DNA from: an uncultured Ruminococcus sp. | GTDB lineage: Bacteria; Bacillota; Clostridia; Oscillospirales; Acutalibacteraceae | Length of the DNA: 6,302 nucleotides | Direction of reading: 5' to 3' | Assembly: GCA_902802975.1 (NCBI GenBank) | Contig: CADCOF010000012.1 | Location: 1-6,302 of the forward strand | Shown here: piece by piece, positions 5,678-6,302 of the stretch | Layout of the letters: every line of letters starts with the position of its first letter | Numbering within the stretch: position 1 is the first letter of the stretch | The notes under the pieces: generated by a model | Database searches by the model: none | The model's input: only the letters and a program-made list of their open reading frames with translations | Told to the model about the DNA's origin: nothing | Translations under genes and position numbers: made by a program

Positions 5678-5683
5678 CCCTCC
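5678..5683 (-). promoter_or_regulatory. Ribosome binding site deciding the ftsW-like start
   Basis: GGAGGG lies 6 nt before the in-frame TTG at 5671-5669. It is inside the reading frame that would begin at ATG 5689, which favours the TTG start. Confidence 0.6.
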
Positions 5684-5689
5684 AAACAT

Positions 5690-5706
5690 GTGTGTTCATT
5701 ACACAC
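5690..5706. repeat. Inverted repeat in the ftsW leader
   Basis: GTGTGT (5690-5695) and ACACAC (5701-5706) form a 6-bp stem with a 5-nt loop. It lies in the transcribed leader between the promoters and the ribosome binding site, ending 6 bp before GGAGGG. It could be an operator or a leader stem; its small size makes chance possible. Confidence 0.35.
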
Positions 5707-5736
5707 TCAAAATGAGACAAAAAGATGCCATCATTT

Positions 5737-5745
5737 ATTATATCA
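5737..5745 (-). promoter_or_regulatory. Extended -10 promoter P2 of the ftsW operon
   Basis: On the minus strand TGATATAAT (5745-5737) is a perfect extended -10 element. The -35 region about 17 bp upstream is a poor match, which extended -10 promoters tolerate. Transcription would start near 5730. Confidence 0.5.
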
Positions 5746-5760
5746 CAAATTATCGAAAAA

Positions 5761-5789
5761 ATTATAACAAACTATTAATTGACTGTTAA
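5761..5789 (-). promoter_or_regulatory. Sigma-A promoter P1 of the ftsW operon
   Basis: On the minus strand TTAACA (5789-5784) and TATAAT (5766-5761) are separated by 17 bp. Only one base of the -35 differs from consensus. It lies just past the pilin terminator, so the cell-wall genes form a new transcription unit with a leader of roughly 80 nt. Confidence 0.68.
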
Positions 5790-5794
5790 TTTAC

Positions 5795-5837
5795 GGAAAA
5801 ATAGAAACAAACAGACCGGACATAAAGCCCGGCCTGT
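5795..5837 (-). terminator. Intrinsic terminator of the pilin gene
   Basis: In the minus transcript ACAGGCCGG (5837-5829) pairs with CCGGUCUGU (5819-5811), a 9-bp stem with one G-U pair around a 9-nt loop. It is followed directly by UUGUUUCUAUUUUU (5810 down to about 5797). This is a strong rho-independent terminator, 60 bp after the pilin stop codon. Confidence 0.85.
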
Positions 5838-5840
5838 AAC

Positions 5841-5875
5841 GGTCAACCGAAATCGGTCAAATTTTAAAGGGTCAA
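5841..5875. repeat. Three GGTCAA copies in the pilin 3' UTR
   Basis: GGTCAA occurs at 5841, 5855 and 5870, spaced 14 and 15 bp apart, and is followed by a tandem AAATCTT pair (5874-5887). These sit between the pilin stop codon and its terminator. No function is evident, and low complexity is the likeliest explanation. Confidence 0.3.
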
Positions 5876-5897
5876 ATCTTAAATCTTAAAGATCAGA

Positions 5898-6302
5898 TTA
5901 TCTCTGGCAGAGTGAGCTGATCGGTGTTGAGTCGTTGATTGCTGTGCCTGTAGCTGCGCCAGCTGTAACTCTGAGGTCACCGTCGCCTGTTGTACCAACA
6001 GATACCCAGTCCATAACGTAGAGTGTGCCACCGATTGTTCTTGAGAAGTACTCGCCGCTGTAGTCAATACCGTTCTCATCGCAAACATTACCAACTGTAG
6101 CCTCTGCTGCTGTTGCGCCAGCGTATGTTGTTGTTGTGATGTCAGCCTTGTAGGTGTTTACGCATTCCTTGATGAGCATGTTAAGAGATGCTGTGTCGGA
6201 ATCCATAACGGAGAGCTTCGAGCTGTTGATTGTTGTTGTGATTACAGGGATTGCGATTGCTGCCAGGATTGCAAGGATTGCAATAACGATTACGAGCTCT
6301 AC
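5898..6302 (-). CDS. Type IV pilin-like protein, partial (N-terminal leader missing)
   Basis: The gene enters from the high-coordinate edge; 134 codons and the TAA stop are visible. The frame opens with VELVIVIAILAILAAIAIP, the hydrophobic helix of prepilins, in which the glutamate is expected at position 5 of the mature protein. Only the leader peptide and about three mature residues should be missing, giving a short mature pilin of about 137 residues. It would be cut and methylated by a prepilin peptidase and assembled into a pilus or pseudopilus. The head is rich in Thr, Ala and Gly and has three cysteines (visible residues 47, 74 and 132), the last near the C-terminus (S-S-L-C-Q-R), so one disulfide is possible. 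Internal Met codons inside the frame are not the start. Its strong terminator isolates it from ftsW. Major pilin versus competence-type pseudopilin cannot be decided. Confidence 0.85.
   Translation of the reverse strand, partial: VELVIVIAILAILAAIAIPVITTTINSSKLSVMDSDTASLNMLIKECVNTYKADITTTTYAGATAAEATVGNVCDENGIDYSGEYFSRTIGGTLYVMDWVSVGTTGDGDLRVTAGAATGTAINDSTPISSLCQR

Noticed and set aside
5847..5857. ACCGA/TCGGT inverted repeat as part of the terminator
   Set aside because: The arms are separated by only two or so bases and no T-run follows; the real terminator is the stem at 5811-5837.
5879..6094. 71-residue minus-strand frame over the pilin 3' end
   Set aside because: It is an out-of-frame reading of the repetitive Thr/Ala/Gly codons of the pilin, rich in Gln and Ser, without a proper start signal.

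Overview
The window looks like chromosomal DNA from a Gram-positive member of the Clostridia (Firmicutes) with moderate GC. The reasons are an FHA-tagged FtsW/RodA polymerase next to a short class B penicillin-binding protein, a SigH-type sigma factor, textbook sigma-A promoters, strong GGAGG-type ribosome binding sites, and a gene start resembling the clostridial CD1247 N-terminal domain. No species can be named from the sequence. Every supported gene lies on the minus strand, so the order of transcription runs from the high coordinates to the low ones.

Region by region, in transcription order: (1) 5898-6302 is the 3' part of a type IV pilin-like gene, cut by the window edge and closed by a good intrinsic terminator (5795-5837). 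(2) Two tandem sigma-A-like promoters (5761-5789 and 5737-5745) drive an FHA-FtsW/RodA/SpoVE fusion (3950-5671). (3) A 150-bp gap with two GC-rich palindromes leads to the class B PBP (2408-3799). (4) After a 57-bp gap comes folC (1040-2350). (5) sigH (293-895) follows under its own near-consensus promoter (963-991). (6) From about 93 to 254 lies a small remnant of an IS200/IS605-type (TnpB) element: two hairpins with an identical 8-nt loop, the last codons of a tnpB reading frame, and a perfect TTGACA-17-TATAAT promoter between the hairpins. (7) At the edge starts a gene (1-57) resembling proteins with the CD1247 N-terminal domain.

The FtsW/RodA-type polymerase and the class B PBP should act as a glycosyltransferase/transpeptidase pair in peptidoglycan synthesis. 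The FHA domain suggests control by Ser/Thr phosphorylation. FolC supplies polyglutamylated folates, and SigH would direct a stationary-phase, competence or sporulation-type regulon. ftsW, pbp and folC may form an operon; sigH can also be transcribed on its own.

The most interesting part is the 93-254 segment. There the debris of a TnpB transposon carries a consensus promoter and reads into the leader of the next gene, so it may be a domesticated promoter/leader or an orphan omega-RNA-like guide RNA. This is inference and needs RNA data.
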